Below, one piece after another: positions 1 to 7,061 of a stretch of DNA of 11,830 nucleotides (the first letter of the stretch is position 1; every line of letters starts with the position of its first letter). Origin of the DNA: an uncultured Lachnospiraceae bacterium (GTDB taxonomy: Bacteria > Bacillota > Clostridia > Lachnospirales > Lachnospiraceae); contig CANQEC010000054.1 of the NCBI GenBank assembly GCA_947594335.1, positions 1-11,830 on the forward strand, given 5' to 3'. The translations under genes and the position numbers were made by a program. Below the pieces are notes generated by a model that saw only the letters and a list, made by a program, of their open reading frames with translations, was not told where the DNA came from and searched no databases.

Positions 1-1668
1 CTCCTGGATATCTTCCTTGTAAGCCGCAACCATATCCGCATAGGACTCGTAAGTTATCGCATCACTGCTTCCGGTCGCGGATTGTGTCGTGCCGCCGTCA
101 GGTGTCCCGACAACCAGTTCCCTGCCGCCGGGCATCTTCCCATCAGGAGCAGCTCCACCGGAATCGCCGATTTCTGCTGGATCGCTGTCGATTTCTGCCA
201 GATCTCCGTTCATTCTGTCCGGCATCTCTCCATTCAGAAGTTCCGACAGCATTTGTCTGTCTCCCATCTCGCCGTCACCAGTTCCATCCGGCATCTTCCC
301 ATTTGGAAACGCTCCGCCTCGGCCGCCTCCCATTCCACCAAATCCAGCACTGCTTTTGGCATAGCGGCCCTCCACAAACGCTCTCGCCTTATCCTCATCA
401 GTCATTGCCGCAGCCGCAGCATCGCTGAGCGCGTTTCCGTCCTCATCAAACCAGGTCCAGTCCTGTGCATAATCGAGATTGTCCAGATACCACTGGAGGT
501 TCTGCGTGAACTCAGCCAGATACAGATCAAGATATGTGCCGTAGTAACCGTTGGTGTTCGCATGGTTTTCCGGATCGTATTCGATGGTAAGAGCAACCGT
601 CGAGTCAAGCCTGCCGTCCCCATCCAGGTCAAAACCGACATCACTTTCTTCTATCGACAGATTTTTCCCGTTGATATAATCCATATAGCTTTCGGACAAA
701 TATCCGGCAAGCTGCTTCTGGAATGGCGTCTTAAAAGAATACTCCGGATCCAGATAATACTCAAAGGCAAGCGCCATATCCGCCTCATACAAGGAAGTGA
801 TCGCGCTGTATGCAACGCATCCCCACGCTCCGTCAGAAATCTCATAGTCCTCGCCGTCGATCGTGACATCCGTGGAATAAGAACCGTCCTCATTTTTATA
901 TACGCCGACCGCACCGGCTTCGATCTGGTAATCGTAATAGTCCGGGTGATCGGATGTCGCCGCAAACATAGCCGCGTGCGCGCCGCCGCCCGAGCCTCCG
1001 GTAGAGACGAGATAATCCACATTTCCGGGAAGATTGCCAAGCAGGATATTGTACCTCACATAGCGCGCTGCCGCTTTCTGGTCAGCCAGGCAGGAAGGAG
1101 CATCACCGGTAAAATAAGCATTTCCGTCGTCATCCACAGCGCTGTCCTGCTTGCCGCGGTTCCCGCAGGACACATTTATGTATCCGTCTGCGGCGTAAGC
1201 GGTTGAGGCAGCCTGATTGTTCTGCGAACCGTAGCCTGCCGCACCGGTATTTAAAATGACAGGAGCGGTGGCCGCAGTATAAACCTGCCCGTTCGTGCTG
1301 GTGACCTGCGCGTCATAGTCAATGACCAGCGATCCTTTCACCGCTTCGGAGGCGTCCTCTGCCGCAAGATCAGCCTCCCCGTCGCCGTCCGTGTCAATGC
1401 CGGTCACATAAGCGCCCGGAACGCAGACCGACACCACCTGCTGCTCTGGCAGCTCCGGATAAACAGCTGCAGGCACCGGGGAGAGTACCCACGCGTCGGC
1501 ATCTGCCGAGTAAGCCCATTCCTGATCTTCATTATTTGCAAGGTTTAAGGTTTTCTCAATGTACTCTCTGTCGGAGACCTCACTGTCTCCCGTCTTCGCG
1601 TAAATGCAGAGCGGCATCATAAGTGCCAGTACAAAAGCAGCCGCTGTGAATCGTATCTCCCGTTTCAT
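1..1668 (-). CDS. Secreted tannase-like alpha/beta hydrolase, 3' end outside window
   Basis: Open for 556 codons from ATG 1668 and still open at position 1, so the C-terminus is missing. AGGAGG (1681-1676) lies 7 bases before the ATG. Residues 1-24 form a signal peptide (basic start, hydrophobic core, likely cleavage after IYA), so the enzyme is probably exported. The esterase nucleophile elbow is GGSGGG, Ser226 predicted catalytic, preceded by an oxyanion-side region (NVSCGNRGK, 165-173) and the segment DQKAAARYVRYN (196-207). This order resembles subtype B tannases and feruloyl esterase-like hydrolases, which cleave gallate or hydroxycinnamate esters. The catalytic Asp and His are expected beyond the edge. 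Two DxDGDG loops (92-100, 347-355) could bind calcium. Residues 442-520 are Gly/Met/Pro/Asp-rich with repeated MPD/MPG motifs. Substrate is unproven; the broader label alpha/beta hydrolase is safer. Confidence 0.72.
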   Translation of the reverse strand, partial: MKREIRFTAAAFVLALMMPLCIYAKTGDSEVSDREYIEKTLNLANNEDQEWAYSADADAWVLSPVPAAVYPELPEQQVVSVCVPGAYVTGIDTDGDGEADLAAEDASEAVKGSLVIDYDAQVTSTNGQVYTAATAPVILNTGAAGYGSQNNQAASTAYAADGYINVSCGNRGKQDSAVDDDGNAYFTGDAPSCLADQKAAARYVRYNILLGNLPGNVDYLVSTGGSGGGAHAAMFAATSDHPDYYDYQIEAGAVGVYKNEDGSYSTDVTIDGEDYEISDGAWGCVAYSAITSLYEADMALAFEYYLDPEYSFKTPFQKQLAGYLSESYMDYINGKNLSIEESDVGFDLDGDGRLDSTVALTIEYDPENHANTNGYYGTYLDLYLAEFTQNLQWYLDNLDYAQDWTWFDEDGNALSDAAAAAMTDEDKARAFVEGRYAKSSAGFGGMGGGRGGAFPNGKMPDGTGDGEMGDRQMLSELLNGEMPDRMNGDLAEIDSDPAEIGDSGGAAPDGKMPGGRELVVGTPDGGTTQSATGSSDAITYESYADMVAAYKEDIQE

Positions 1669-1681
1669 AAACAAACCTCCT

Positions 1682-1997
1682 GCTCATATTCGAACTGTGT
1701 CAGCTACAACAGGATACCCTGTGGATACGGAAGATTTGTGATAAAAATTTGAAATCTGTGTGAACGGTAACTTGAATTTACGGTTTCAGCCAGCCTGCAT
1801 TTTCGGTTGTACTCGCAACATTCAAAGATTTTGTTTTATCTGTACCAAACCTCCTTACTTTTCAGGACTGCCAGGATGCAAACAGTATGATATGTAAAGT
1901 CAAACCCGACACGTCTATACGATTTCATTGACTGTCAATTGCTCATTATGATAAATTATAACCGACTTTTATACAAAAGTAAAAACCATAATTTACA
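1682..1997. other. Divergent spacer between tannase-like gene and HAD gene; possible dispersed repeat
   Basis: This stretch of more than 300 bases separates two divergent genes. Read on the minus strand it contains a second strong Shine-Dalgarno-like AAGGAGGTTTGG (about 1857-1846) that is not followed by a usable ORF, only by about 25 sense codons ending in TAA near 1778. The same GGAGGTTTG string recurs as the real ribosome binding site of the tannase-like gene about 175 bases further on, hinting at a duplication or a remnant. I could not find a convincing promoter for the tannase-like gene here; a minus-strand TATAAT (1960-1955) has no good -35 box. No RNA gene is recognised. Confidence 0.35.
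1928..1957 (+). promoter_or_regulatory. Candidate promoter and operator-like palindromes of the HAD gene
   Basis: TTGACT (1928-1933, five of six matches to the -35 consensus), an 18-base spacer and TAAATT (1952-1957, four of six). The -35 box lies in a perfect palindrome ATTGAC-T-GTCAAT (1927-1939). A second inverted repeat ACTTTT-ATAC-AAAAGT occupies 1965-1980 in the untranslated leader. Both could be operator sites; this is inference from pattern only. Confidence 0.4.
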
Positions 1998-1999
1998 AT

Positions 2000-2007
2000 G
2001 AGGTGAT
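2000..2007 (+). promoter_or_regulatory. Ribosome binding site that fixes the HAD start
   Basis: GAGGTGAT is an eight-base match to the complement of the 16S rRNA tail and ends 4 bases before GTG 2012. An upstream in-frame GTG at 2003 lies inside this motif, so it is an unlikely start. Confidence 0.75.
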
Positions 2008-2011
2008 AGAA

Positions 2012-2845
2012 GTGGGTAAAATTATTTTTATCGACGTTGACGGAACTCTGATAAATTACGCCTGCCAGCTGCCGGACTCTGCACGAAGCGCGATCCGTCA
2101 GGCGAGGGCAAACGGCCATCGCGTCTACATATGCACCGGCCGTTCGGAGGCGGAGATTTACGATTATATCTGGGAGATCGGGCTGGACGGCATGATCGGC
2201 GGAAACGGAAGCTATGTCAAAGACGGCGGCCAGGTGGTTATGTGGCAGCACATCACGCTGGAACAGTGCAGGCACATCGTTGACTGGCTGCATGGACGCG
2301 GACTGGAGTTCTATCTGGAAGCCAACAGCGGACTGTACGCCTCCGAGCATTTCGAGGAAAAGGGCGCCCCCGTCATCCAAAAATATATGGGACGCAAAGA
2401 GCAGGACAGCGGGGACATCTCGATACGCGCCGCCTTTCCCCTGATGACCTTCGGGGAGAAAAACCTGTACAGAGATGACCTGAGCAAAGTCAGCTTTATC
2501 CTTGGCAGCTATCAGGATCATCTGGATTCCATCCTGGAATTTCCGGATCTCCAGGCCGGCACCTGGGGCGGACAAGGAGAAACTGCCCTGTTCGGAGACC
2601 TCAGTGTAAAGAATATTGATAAAGGACATGCGGTCGATGTGCTGCTGAAGCATCTGGGAGCCTCCATTGAGGACACTTTCGCGTTTGGGGACGCCAAAGT
2701 GGATATCCCGATGCTGAAGAAATGCGCGGTCGGCGTTGCTGTCGCGAACGGCGGCGATGAGATCAAAGCTGCCGCCGACTACGTGACGGACTCCGTGGAT
2801 GACGACGGCATATACAATGCCTTCAAACATTTTCACCTAATTTGA
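2012..2845 (+). CDS. Cof-type HAD-superfamily phosphatase (HAD-IIB)
   Basis: A 277-residue cytosolic hydrolase starting at GTG 2012. The HAD motifs are all present: DVDGT at 8-12 (Asp8 nucleophile, Asp10 acid/base), the motif II threonine in ICTGRSE (Thr42), the lysine in NIDKG (Lys204, motif III), and FGDAKVD at 225-231 (Asp227 and Asp231, Mg2+ ligands). The usual family motif is GDGxND, so GDAKVD is a mild variant with Asp in place of Asn. Length and the cap inserted between motifs II and III (about 60-190) fit the Cof/type IIB class, whose members dephosphorylate sugar phosphates, nucleotides or cofactors; the substrate cannot be read from sequence. It stands alone on the plus strand and converges on the AAA-ATPase-like gene. 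Confidence 0.9.
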   Translation: MGKIIFIDVDGTLINYACQLPDSARSAIRQARANGHRVYICTGRSEAEIYDYIWEIGLDGMIGGNGSYVKDGGQVVMWQHITLEQCRHIVDWLHGRGLEFYLEANSGLYASEHFEEKGAPVIQKYMGRKEQDSGDISIRAAFPLMTFGEKNLYRDDLSKVSFILGSYQDHLDSILEFPDLQAGTWGGQGETALFGDLSVKNIDKGHAVDVLLKHLGASIEDTFAFGDAKVDIPMLKKCAVGVAVANGGDEIKAAADYVTDSVDDDGIYNAFKHFHLI

Positions 2846-2870
2846 AGCTGACCGAACCAGCCAAAATATT

Positions 2871-2909
2871 CAAGGGAGAATCCTGCATCCGCTGCAGAAA
2901 TCTCCCTTG
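2871..2909. terminator. Hairpin terminator between convergent genes
   Basis: CAAGGGAGA (2871-2879) pairs with TCTCCCTTG (2901-2909), with an inner CTGCA/TGCAG stem (2883-2887 and 2893-2897). It starts 25 bases after the HAD stop and lies 15 bases past the stop of the minus-strand gene. On the minus strand it is followed by AATATTTTGG, a weak U-tract, so it most likely serves the AAA-ATPase-like gene and perhaps both. Confidence 0.6.
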
Positions 2910-2924
2910 TAAGTACTGCCTGAA

Positions 2925-4640
2925 TTACACCTGTCTGCTTAACTCTGCTCTACAGTTCTTCTTACAGAACGCGATCCCATATTTCACAATCTTTTTCATT
3001 CCGTCCTTTATAAGTGCCGCGTCGTACCGCTTTCTTTCGATCTGCTCAAGAGCCGCGGCGCACCCTTTTTCGAGATTGCCGTCCTGCGCATATTTGGTCT
3101 CGATCACTACGCCGATCCTTTGCGGCGTCTGGATCAGTATATCGCTGTAACCCTCCCCCGATTCCGCATTGAACTTAATTCCCCATTCCGTCTCATACTG
3201 CAGAAGCCCCAGAAGCATTCCATGATAAAAGTTCTCTTTCCTGTCTGTACTGGCCGCGGTGTCGCGGATACTGATCGAATTCCACAAATACGCATTCATC
3301 ATCTCCTCGATCAAAGCAGCGTCTCCGTCCGGAAAGGCCTGGCAGAACCGCTCCAGCTTCTGCACATCCGCCCTGGCCGTCTCGTTAAACCATTCCCTGA
3401 TCTGGCTGATAAACAAGGATCGGATCTCCCGGTTGGGAATACGCAGACTGTACCGCTCCACTCCGTCAGCCAGAGTAGGCCGACCGTTCTGCGTCAGGTA
3501 TCCCGTGGTAAACAGCACGCTCCAGAGATTATCAATCGAATTGTCAAGCTCACTGTAAGTCAGTTCCTGATTCACAGGCTTGACGATGCTCTCCCCTGCA
3601 ATCAGCCGTTCCATCTCATTTTTTGTCTCCCGTCCGGCCTTCCCGATAAAGCGCCGGATCATGGCATTTCCGCTGGTATTTGCCCAGTAATTCCGTGGAA
3701 CCGCATTTCTGTCTTTCAGCAAAGCCTGCACATATCGGGCAACATCCCAGGGACAGTAAACCGATCTTCCTCCAAACTGATAGCCGTCATACCATTCCTG
3801 TATCGTCTCAAAAGCATCCTCCTGCCCGTAAAAAGACAGCAGTTCTTTTACCTCCTGCTCCGTAAAGCCGAAGCTGTCATTAAAATACGGATCTGTGACC
3901 GTCATTACATTCAGATTATTCAACCCCGTGAAAATACTCTCCTTTGCGATGCGCAGACACCCCGTAAGAACGGCAAAATGAAGACTGTCATTGCTTTTAA
4001 GCACATTGCCAAACAGATTGCGAAGCAAAGAAACCATTTCCTCATAGTACCCCGCCTGAAATGCTTTTTCCAGAGGAACATCATACTCATCGATCAGCAG
4101 GATGACTTTGCGTCCGAAATGCCTGGCAAGAAGCTGCGTAAGCGTATGGAGACTCTCCACAAGCATGGCATCCGTCATTGTAAATATGGCGTTCTGCGTA
4201 TTTCCCACGTCAATCAGCTGCAGATACATCGCCCGCTCCTGCAAAGACAGTTTATCACTGTCTGCCAGAAAGCCAAAGCGCAGCGCCTCTTTCCCAATCA
4301 GTCCTCGCAGCGCTGCACACGCACTCTGAAAATTCAGTCCATCCAAACTCTTCAACGTGACAGAAATCACCGGATACTGCCCCATATACTTCTCACATAA
4401 TTCCCTTTCCTGCGAGATCTTCAGCCCATCAAACAGAGTTTTGTCGCAGCCGATTTCAAAAAAAGCTTTCAGCATACTCAGGATGAGAGTCTTCCCGAAG
4501 CGGCGCGGTCGGGTAAAAAGATTCACTTTCCCCCAGCTGTCAAGGAGCTCCGCGATGAACATTGTCTTATCCACGTAATAAAAGTCCTGCGATGAAAACT
4601 CTTCAAAATTTTCAATGCCGACCGGAAGTTTTTTCCTCAT
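2925..4640 (-). CDS. AAA-ATPase-like / PD-(D/E)XK nuclease-family protein
   Basis: A 571-residue protein from ATG 4640, chosen because AGAGGAG lies 8 bases upstream. An in-frame ATG at 4676 has no ribosome binding site and sits almost on the predicted transcription start. The N-terminal half matches the AAA-ATPase_like family (PF09820): opening LPVGIENFEEF, the family's Walker A TRPRRFGKT (43-51, Lys50), Walker B VILLIDEYD (179-187, Asp184 and Glu185). The C-terminal part matches the associated PD-(D/E)XK domain (PF08011): GEGYSD (Asp500) then VVIETK (Glu514, Lys516), so the nuclease signature looks intact. The family occurs in many copies in Clostridia and Bacteroidetes; its role is not established, with links to mobile or defence functions proposed. 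It is downstream of a toxin-antitoxin pair but separated by a terminator, so it is a separate transcription unit. Confidence 0.92.
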   Translation of the reverse strand: MRKKLPVGIENFEEFSSQDFYYVDKTMFIAELLDSWGKVNLFTRPRRFGKTLILSMLKAFFEIGCDKTLFDGLKISQERELCEKYMGQYPVISVTLKSLDGLNFQSACAALRGLIGKEALRFGFLADSDKLSLQERAMYLQLIDVGNTQNAIFTMTDAMLVESLHTLTQLLARHFGRKVILLIDEYDVPLEKAFQAGYYEEMVSLLRNLFGNVLKSNDSLHFAVLTGCLRIAKESIFTGLNNLNVMTVTDPYFNDSFGFTEQEVKELLSFYGQEDAFETIQEWYDGYQFGGRSVYCPWDVARYVQALLKDRNAVPRNYWANTSGNAMIRRFIGKAGRETKNEMERLIAGESIVKPVNQELTYSELDNSIDNLWSVLFTTGYLTQNGRPTLADGVERYSLRIPNREIRSLFISQIREWFNETARADVQKLERFCQAFPDGDAALIEEMMNAYLWNSISIRDTAASTDRKENFYHGMLLGLLQYETEWGIKFNAESGEGYSDILIQTPQRIGVVIETKYAQDGNLEKGCAAALEQIERKRYDAALIKDGMKKIVKYGIAFCKKNCRAELSRQV

Positions 4641-4686
4641 GCGCTCCGCTCCTCTCATTAAGGCTTTTCCCAACATTACTATTTTT

Positions 4687-4692
4687 ATTATA
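4687..4692 (-). promoter_or_regulatory. -10 box of the AAA-ATPase-like gene
   Basis: A perfect TATAAT on the minus strand. Seventeen bases upstream is only TTAAAG, a poor -35 box. The implied transcription start near 4680 gives a leader of about 40 bases to ATG 4640, which supports that start. Confidence 0.5.
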
Positions 4693-4783
4693 ATATACTA
4701 TCATTACCACTTTAACGCAATTCTCTTCTTTTCTTTCCAGAAATTTGACAGTTAACAAAGAAAAAACGCTGCAGGCCGTACAG

Positions 4784-4812
4784 AAAAAAGGGGACGCACA
4801 GTCCCCCTTTTT
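4784..4812 (-). terminator. Intrinsic terminator of the toxin-antitoxin operon
   Basis: On the minus strand GGGGAC (4806-4801), loop TGTGC, GTCCCC (4795-4790), then six T (4789-4784). The stem lies about 60 bases past the toxin stop. Its A-rich left arm also gives a T-run on the plus strand, so it could act in both directions, but no plus-strand gene reads into it. Confidence 0.85.
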
Positions 4813-4866
4813 AAGATCCATTATCTTTTCCCGTTTTATCCGAGGAAACATTGCCAGCAGCTACTG

Positions 4867-5277
4867 TTACTCCATCATTGCAAGCAATTCTTCCGGCAGA
4901 ACAGCAGAAATTTTTGAATTTGCAAAATCTTCCTTATTCCGTGTAACGATGTACTCCGCCCCAACGTTTTCAGCACACCTGTCTTGCAGGCAATCTTCAA
5001 AGTCTTTAAACTTGTCCATTTGAATTGCTTTCAGCACTTCATCATGGCTGGCTCCTGCCACATGTAAAATACTACATAAATCCATCAGCCATTTTCGCCT
5101 TTTTAACTCAGGAACCTTTCTAAATATATACCATAGGTTTGGCACTGAATGAAAGGCAATATAGCCTTTCACCTCCCCGTTTGCACACCTCTGCATAAGT
5201 TTTGCAGAGTTTTCATAAAACGGTTCCCTCGTTGTCAGGAAGTCCACCACAACATTTGTGTCAACTAAAACTTTCAT
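4867..5277 (-). CDS. PIN-domain toxin (VapC-like ribonuclease)
   Basis: A 136-residue protein with PIN-domain organisation: VDTNVVVDF at the start (Asp6, first metal-binding acid), FKDFEDCL (90-97, Asp95 predicted, with Glu94 beside it), and VTRNKEDF (111-118, Asp117). PIN toxins are Mg2+-dependent ribonucleases that cut tRNA or rRNA and stop growth when released from their antitoxin. The ATG lies inside the last codons of the upstream gene (17-base overlap). A GGAGG is 15 bases upstream, rather far, so translation is probably coupled to the antitoxin. The RNA target cannot be inferred. It could be a PIN protein of another role, but length and partner favour a type II toxin. Confidence 0.85.
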   Translation of the reverse strand: MKVLVDTNVVVDFLTTREPFYENSAKLMQRCANGEVKGYIAFHSVPNLWYIFRKVPELKRRKWLMDLCSILHVAGASHDEVLKAIQMDKFKDFEDCLQDRCAENVGAEYIVTRNKEDFANSKISAVLPEELLAMME

Positions 5278-5527
5278 AACGTTCTGCCAGCGCCTCCTCC
5301 AGTTCCCTGTCCGGATCGAAGCCCTCCGGTAAATACTGTCTGATCTCCATACGCGCCTCGTTCAGCCTGTCAAACGCCCGCATGCTTTCCGCCGGAGGCT
5401 GGGATAGCTTATCATCCACAGGCGTCTTCTGAGGCATAAGCCTTTGAATGATTTCTATTAAGAAGCTCACATTGTCATCCGACAAACACCCTATCATCTG
5501 AACAGCTCGTTCCTGCAGCACAGACAT
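5261..5527 (-). CDS. Putative antitoxin partner of the PIN toxin
   Basis: An 88-residue acidic protein (MSVLQERAV start, EALAERYESF end). It is the upstream member of a two-gene operon with the PIN toxin, overlapping it by 17 bases, which is the usual antitoxin-first order. AAGGTGGTG lies 8 bases before ATG 5527, a much better site than the toxin's, so more antitoxin than toxin should be made. The N-terminal 30 residues are helical-looking; the C-terminal third (MRAFDRLNEAR to the end) is charged and probably wraps the toxin. I do not see a clear AbrB, RHH or Phd DNA-binding fold, so autoregulation is uncertain. The assignment rests mostly on context. Confidence 0.7.
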   Translation of the reverse strand: MSVLQERAVQMIGCLSDDNVSFLIEIIQRLMPQKTPVDDKLSQPPAESMRAFDRLNEARMEIRQYLPEGFDPDRELEEALAERYESFS

Positions 5528-5600
5528 AATTTCGGCACCACCTTTCTGATACTTCCTGCATATATTAATTCTGTACGTTTTTACAAAATTATTGTATATT

Positions 5601-5629
5601 ATTATAAACGCTTTTCCCAGATTTGTACA
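5601..5629 (-). promoter_or_regulatory. Promoter of the toxin-antitoxin operon
   Basis: On the minus strand: TGTACA (5629-5624, four of six matches), a 17-base spacer and a perfect TATAAT (5606-5601). The predicted start near 5594 leaves a leader of about 67 bases before ATG 5527. The -35 box is itself a palindrome, which could be part of an operator. Confidence 0.65.
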
Positions 5630-5718
5630 TAATTATTTATAGAAAAACATCCTTGATTCGGGCCGCAAGCGCTCCTCTTTTAAAGCGCGTTGTAACTTGA
5701 ATAAATTTTTTATAAATT

Positions 5719-5761
5719 AAAAACGATGTGAAAATGTCTTCCAGATTCACACCGTTTTTTT
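5719..5761 (-). terminator. Intrinsic terminator of the SLC13-type permease gene
   Basis: On the minus strand AAAAACGGTGTGAA (5759-5746) pairs with TTCACATCGTTTTT (5732-5719), with one G-T wobble that is an A-C mismatch on the other strand. This argues that the minus strand is the functional one. It lies about 60 bases past the permease stop and ends in a T-run. The remaining bases 5630-5718 hold nothing I recognise. Confidence 0.8.
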
Positions 5762-5822
5762 AATTGAAGTATAAAGCACTTTTTCACTTTACAGCGGCTT
5801 TCTACAGTTCTTCCGCAGACAT

Positions 5823-6932
5823 TTACAAACGATAATACCACTGCGAAAATAAAAGCAGAATAACAAGTCCCGCCACATTATACAGCGTAAATGTCAGGAG
5901 ATATTTCCCCTTTTCGGAATTTTCACTCTCAGCATACTGCTTGTAGGAAATCAAGCTCGCCATCGAGGCAATCAGCGTCCCCAGGCCGCCCACATTGGTT
6001 CCCACCAGCAGACCCGCAAAATTACCCGTAAATCCTGACAGAAGCAGCGCCGCCGGAACATTGCTTAAAAACTGGCTGAACAGAGCCGACACAAGGATCT
6101 CCCTGCCGTTCAAAATCTGCGCGATCGCCGTGCTGACCGCTGGGATACGTCCGATATTCCCGACAAAAACAAAAAATCCCACAAAGGTCAGAAGCAGCGC
6201 GTAATCCACCTGCATCAGCAGCTGCCTTCTGTGAAGCAGAAGTATGGCCGCGATCGTGATGATAATAGCCGGAACCCAGGAGATCAGACGGAACACCACC
6301 AGAAGATTGATAAGAAACAGTCCGCTGTAAATACCAGTCTCCCTTTTCGGAAGCGCACTGGCTACATGTCCCTCATGCATCTGTACTTCCTCATTCGGCA
6401 GAAGAAACGCGGCAGCCATCAGAAGCAGCAGCGAAACGGCGGCAAGCGGAAGCATCGTCCGGAAAAACGCGGCGGCTGACATTCCGGAAGTGGAAAACAG
6501 ATACAGATTCTGCGGATTTCCGATCGGCGTCAGCATACTCCCCAGATTGGCGGCCATGGTCTGCAGAACCACAACCCGTATAGTCAGCTTTTCCTGTCCG
6601 CACCGCTTCAGCGCCAGAACCGCAAACGGCACAAACGTGATCAGGGCTACATCATTAGTCATGATCATACTCAGGAAGAAACAGATCAGAATCAGTGTCC
6701 GGCACATACTGTGTGTGGAACGCACCTGTCCAAACATCTTCACAATCATCAGATCCAGCAGACCGACGCTCTGAAAGCCTTTGACCAGCAGCATCAGGCA
6801 GAACAGGAGCGCCAGCACCCGCATGTCAATATAATCCAGATATTTCCTGTCCAGATGAATAAAGAAACAGGAAACAAATCCAAGGAACAAGGCGATGCTC
6901 AGCACCTTTTCCTTCTTGAAATAATTTATCAT
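5823..6932 (-). CDS. ArsB/NhaD-SLC13-type anion permease
   Basis: A 369-residue integral membrane protein with about ten hydrophobic segments. Conserved ion-transporter superfamily signatures are present in both halves: MTNDVALITFVPFAV (91-105) and GSMLTPIGNPQN (131-142) in the first, FLSNVPAALLLSGF (288-301) and GTNVGGLGTLIASMAS (311-326) in the second. Such re-entrant TND/SNVP loops line the substrate site in SLC13, CitM and ArsB-like carriers. It probably moves an anion (di- or tricarboxylate, sulfate or arsenite) across the cytoplasmic membrane; which one is not visible. It is somewhat shorter than many SLC13 proteins. AGAGGA lies 8 bases before ATG 6932. It has its own promoter and terminator, with no metabolic neighbour pointing to a substrate. 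Confidence 0.87.
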   Translation of the reverse strand: MINYFKKEKVLSIALFLGFVSCFFIHLDRKYLDYIDMRVLALLFCLMLLVKGFQSVGLLDLMIVKMFGQVRSTHSMCRTLILICFFLSMIMTNDVALITFVPFAVLALKRCGQEKLTIRVVVLQTMAANLGSMLTPIGNPQNLYLFSTSGMSAAAFFRTMLPLAAVSLLLLMAAAFLLPNEEVQMHEGHVASALPKRETGIYSGLFLINLLVVFRLISWVPAIIITIAAILLLHRRQLLMQVDYALLLTFVGFFVFVGNIGRIPAVSTAIAQILNGREILVSALFSQFLSNVPAALLLSGFTGNFAGLLVGTNVGGLGTLIASMASLISYKQYAESENSEKGKYLLTFTLYNVAGLVILLLFSQWYYRL

Positions 6933-6980
6933 TTGCGAAATCCTCTTTTCCCAGCGATATTATAACTTGCAAACCGAAAT

Positions 6981-7009
6981 ACTATAACATATTACTATCG
7001 CTGTTCCAA
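6981..7009 (-). promoter_or_regulatory. Promoter of the SLC13-type permease gene
   Basis: On the minus strand TTGGAA (7009-7004), a 17-base spacer and TATAGT (6986-6981, five of six). A second TATAAT lies just downstream (about 6964-6959) but has no fitting -35 box. Confidence 0.55.
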
Positions 7010-7026
7010 GATAAAATCTGGACAAA

Positions 7027-7052
7027 AAATATTTGATTCTGATACAATATTT
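7027..7052 (-). terminator. Weak AT-only hairpin after the MATE gene
   Basis: On the minus strand AAATATT (7052-7046) pairs with AATATTT (7033-7027), followed by TTT. The stem is all A/T and probably unstable. A palindrome ATTTGTAACAAAT lies beside it (7050-7062). Some readthrough into the permease gene is possible. Confidence 0.3.
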
Positions 7053-7061
7053 GTAACAAAT

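Noticed and set aside
82..1206. Long plus-strand ORF of 374 codons
   Set aside because: Antisense shadow of the tannase-like gene, which has a signal peptide, ribosome binding site and esterase motif on the minus strand; the plus-strand translation is low in acidic residues and has no family features.
1946..2836. Minus-strand ORF of 296 codons
   Set aside because: Antisense to the HAD hydrolase, which has all HAD motifs and a perfect ribosome binding site.
3120..4400. Long plus-strand ORF of 426 codons
   Set aside because: Antisense shadow of the AAA-ATPase-like gene, whose Walker and nuclease motifs are clear; no ribosome binding site here.
4784..4812. Inverted repeat as a possible small transposon end or REP element
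   Set aside because: The A-run, GC stem and T-run fit an ordinary bidirectional intrinsic terminator at the right distance from the toxin stop; no second copy is in the window.
4612..4851. Minus-strand ORF of 79 codons between toxin and ATPase genes
   Set aside because: It reads through the intrinsic terminator stem and then out of frame into the ATPase gene; it has no ribosome binding site and no recognisable protein pattern.
5665..5700. GCGCT/AGCGC pair as an extra terminator
   Set aside because: Only 5 bp, wide loop and no T-run; the convincing terminator is at 5719-5761.
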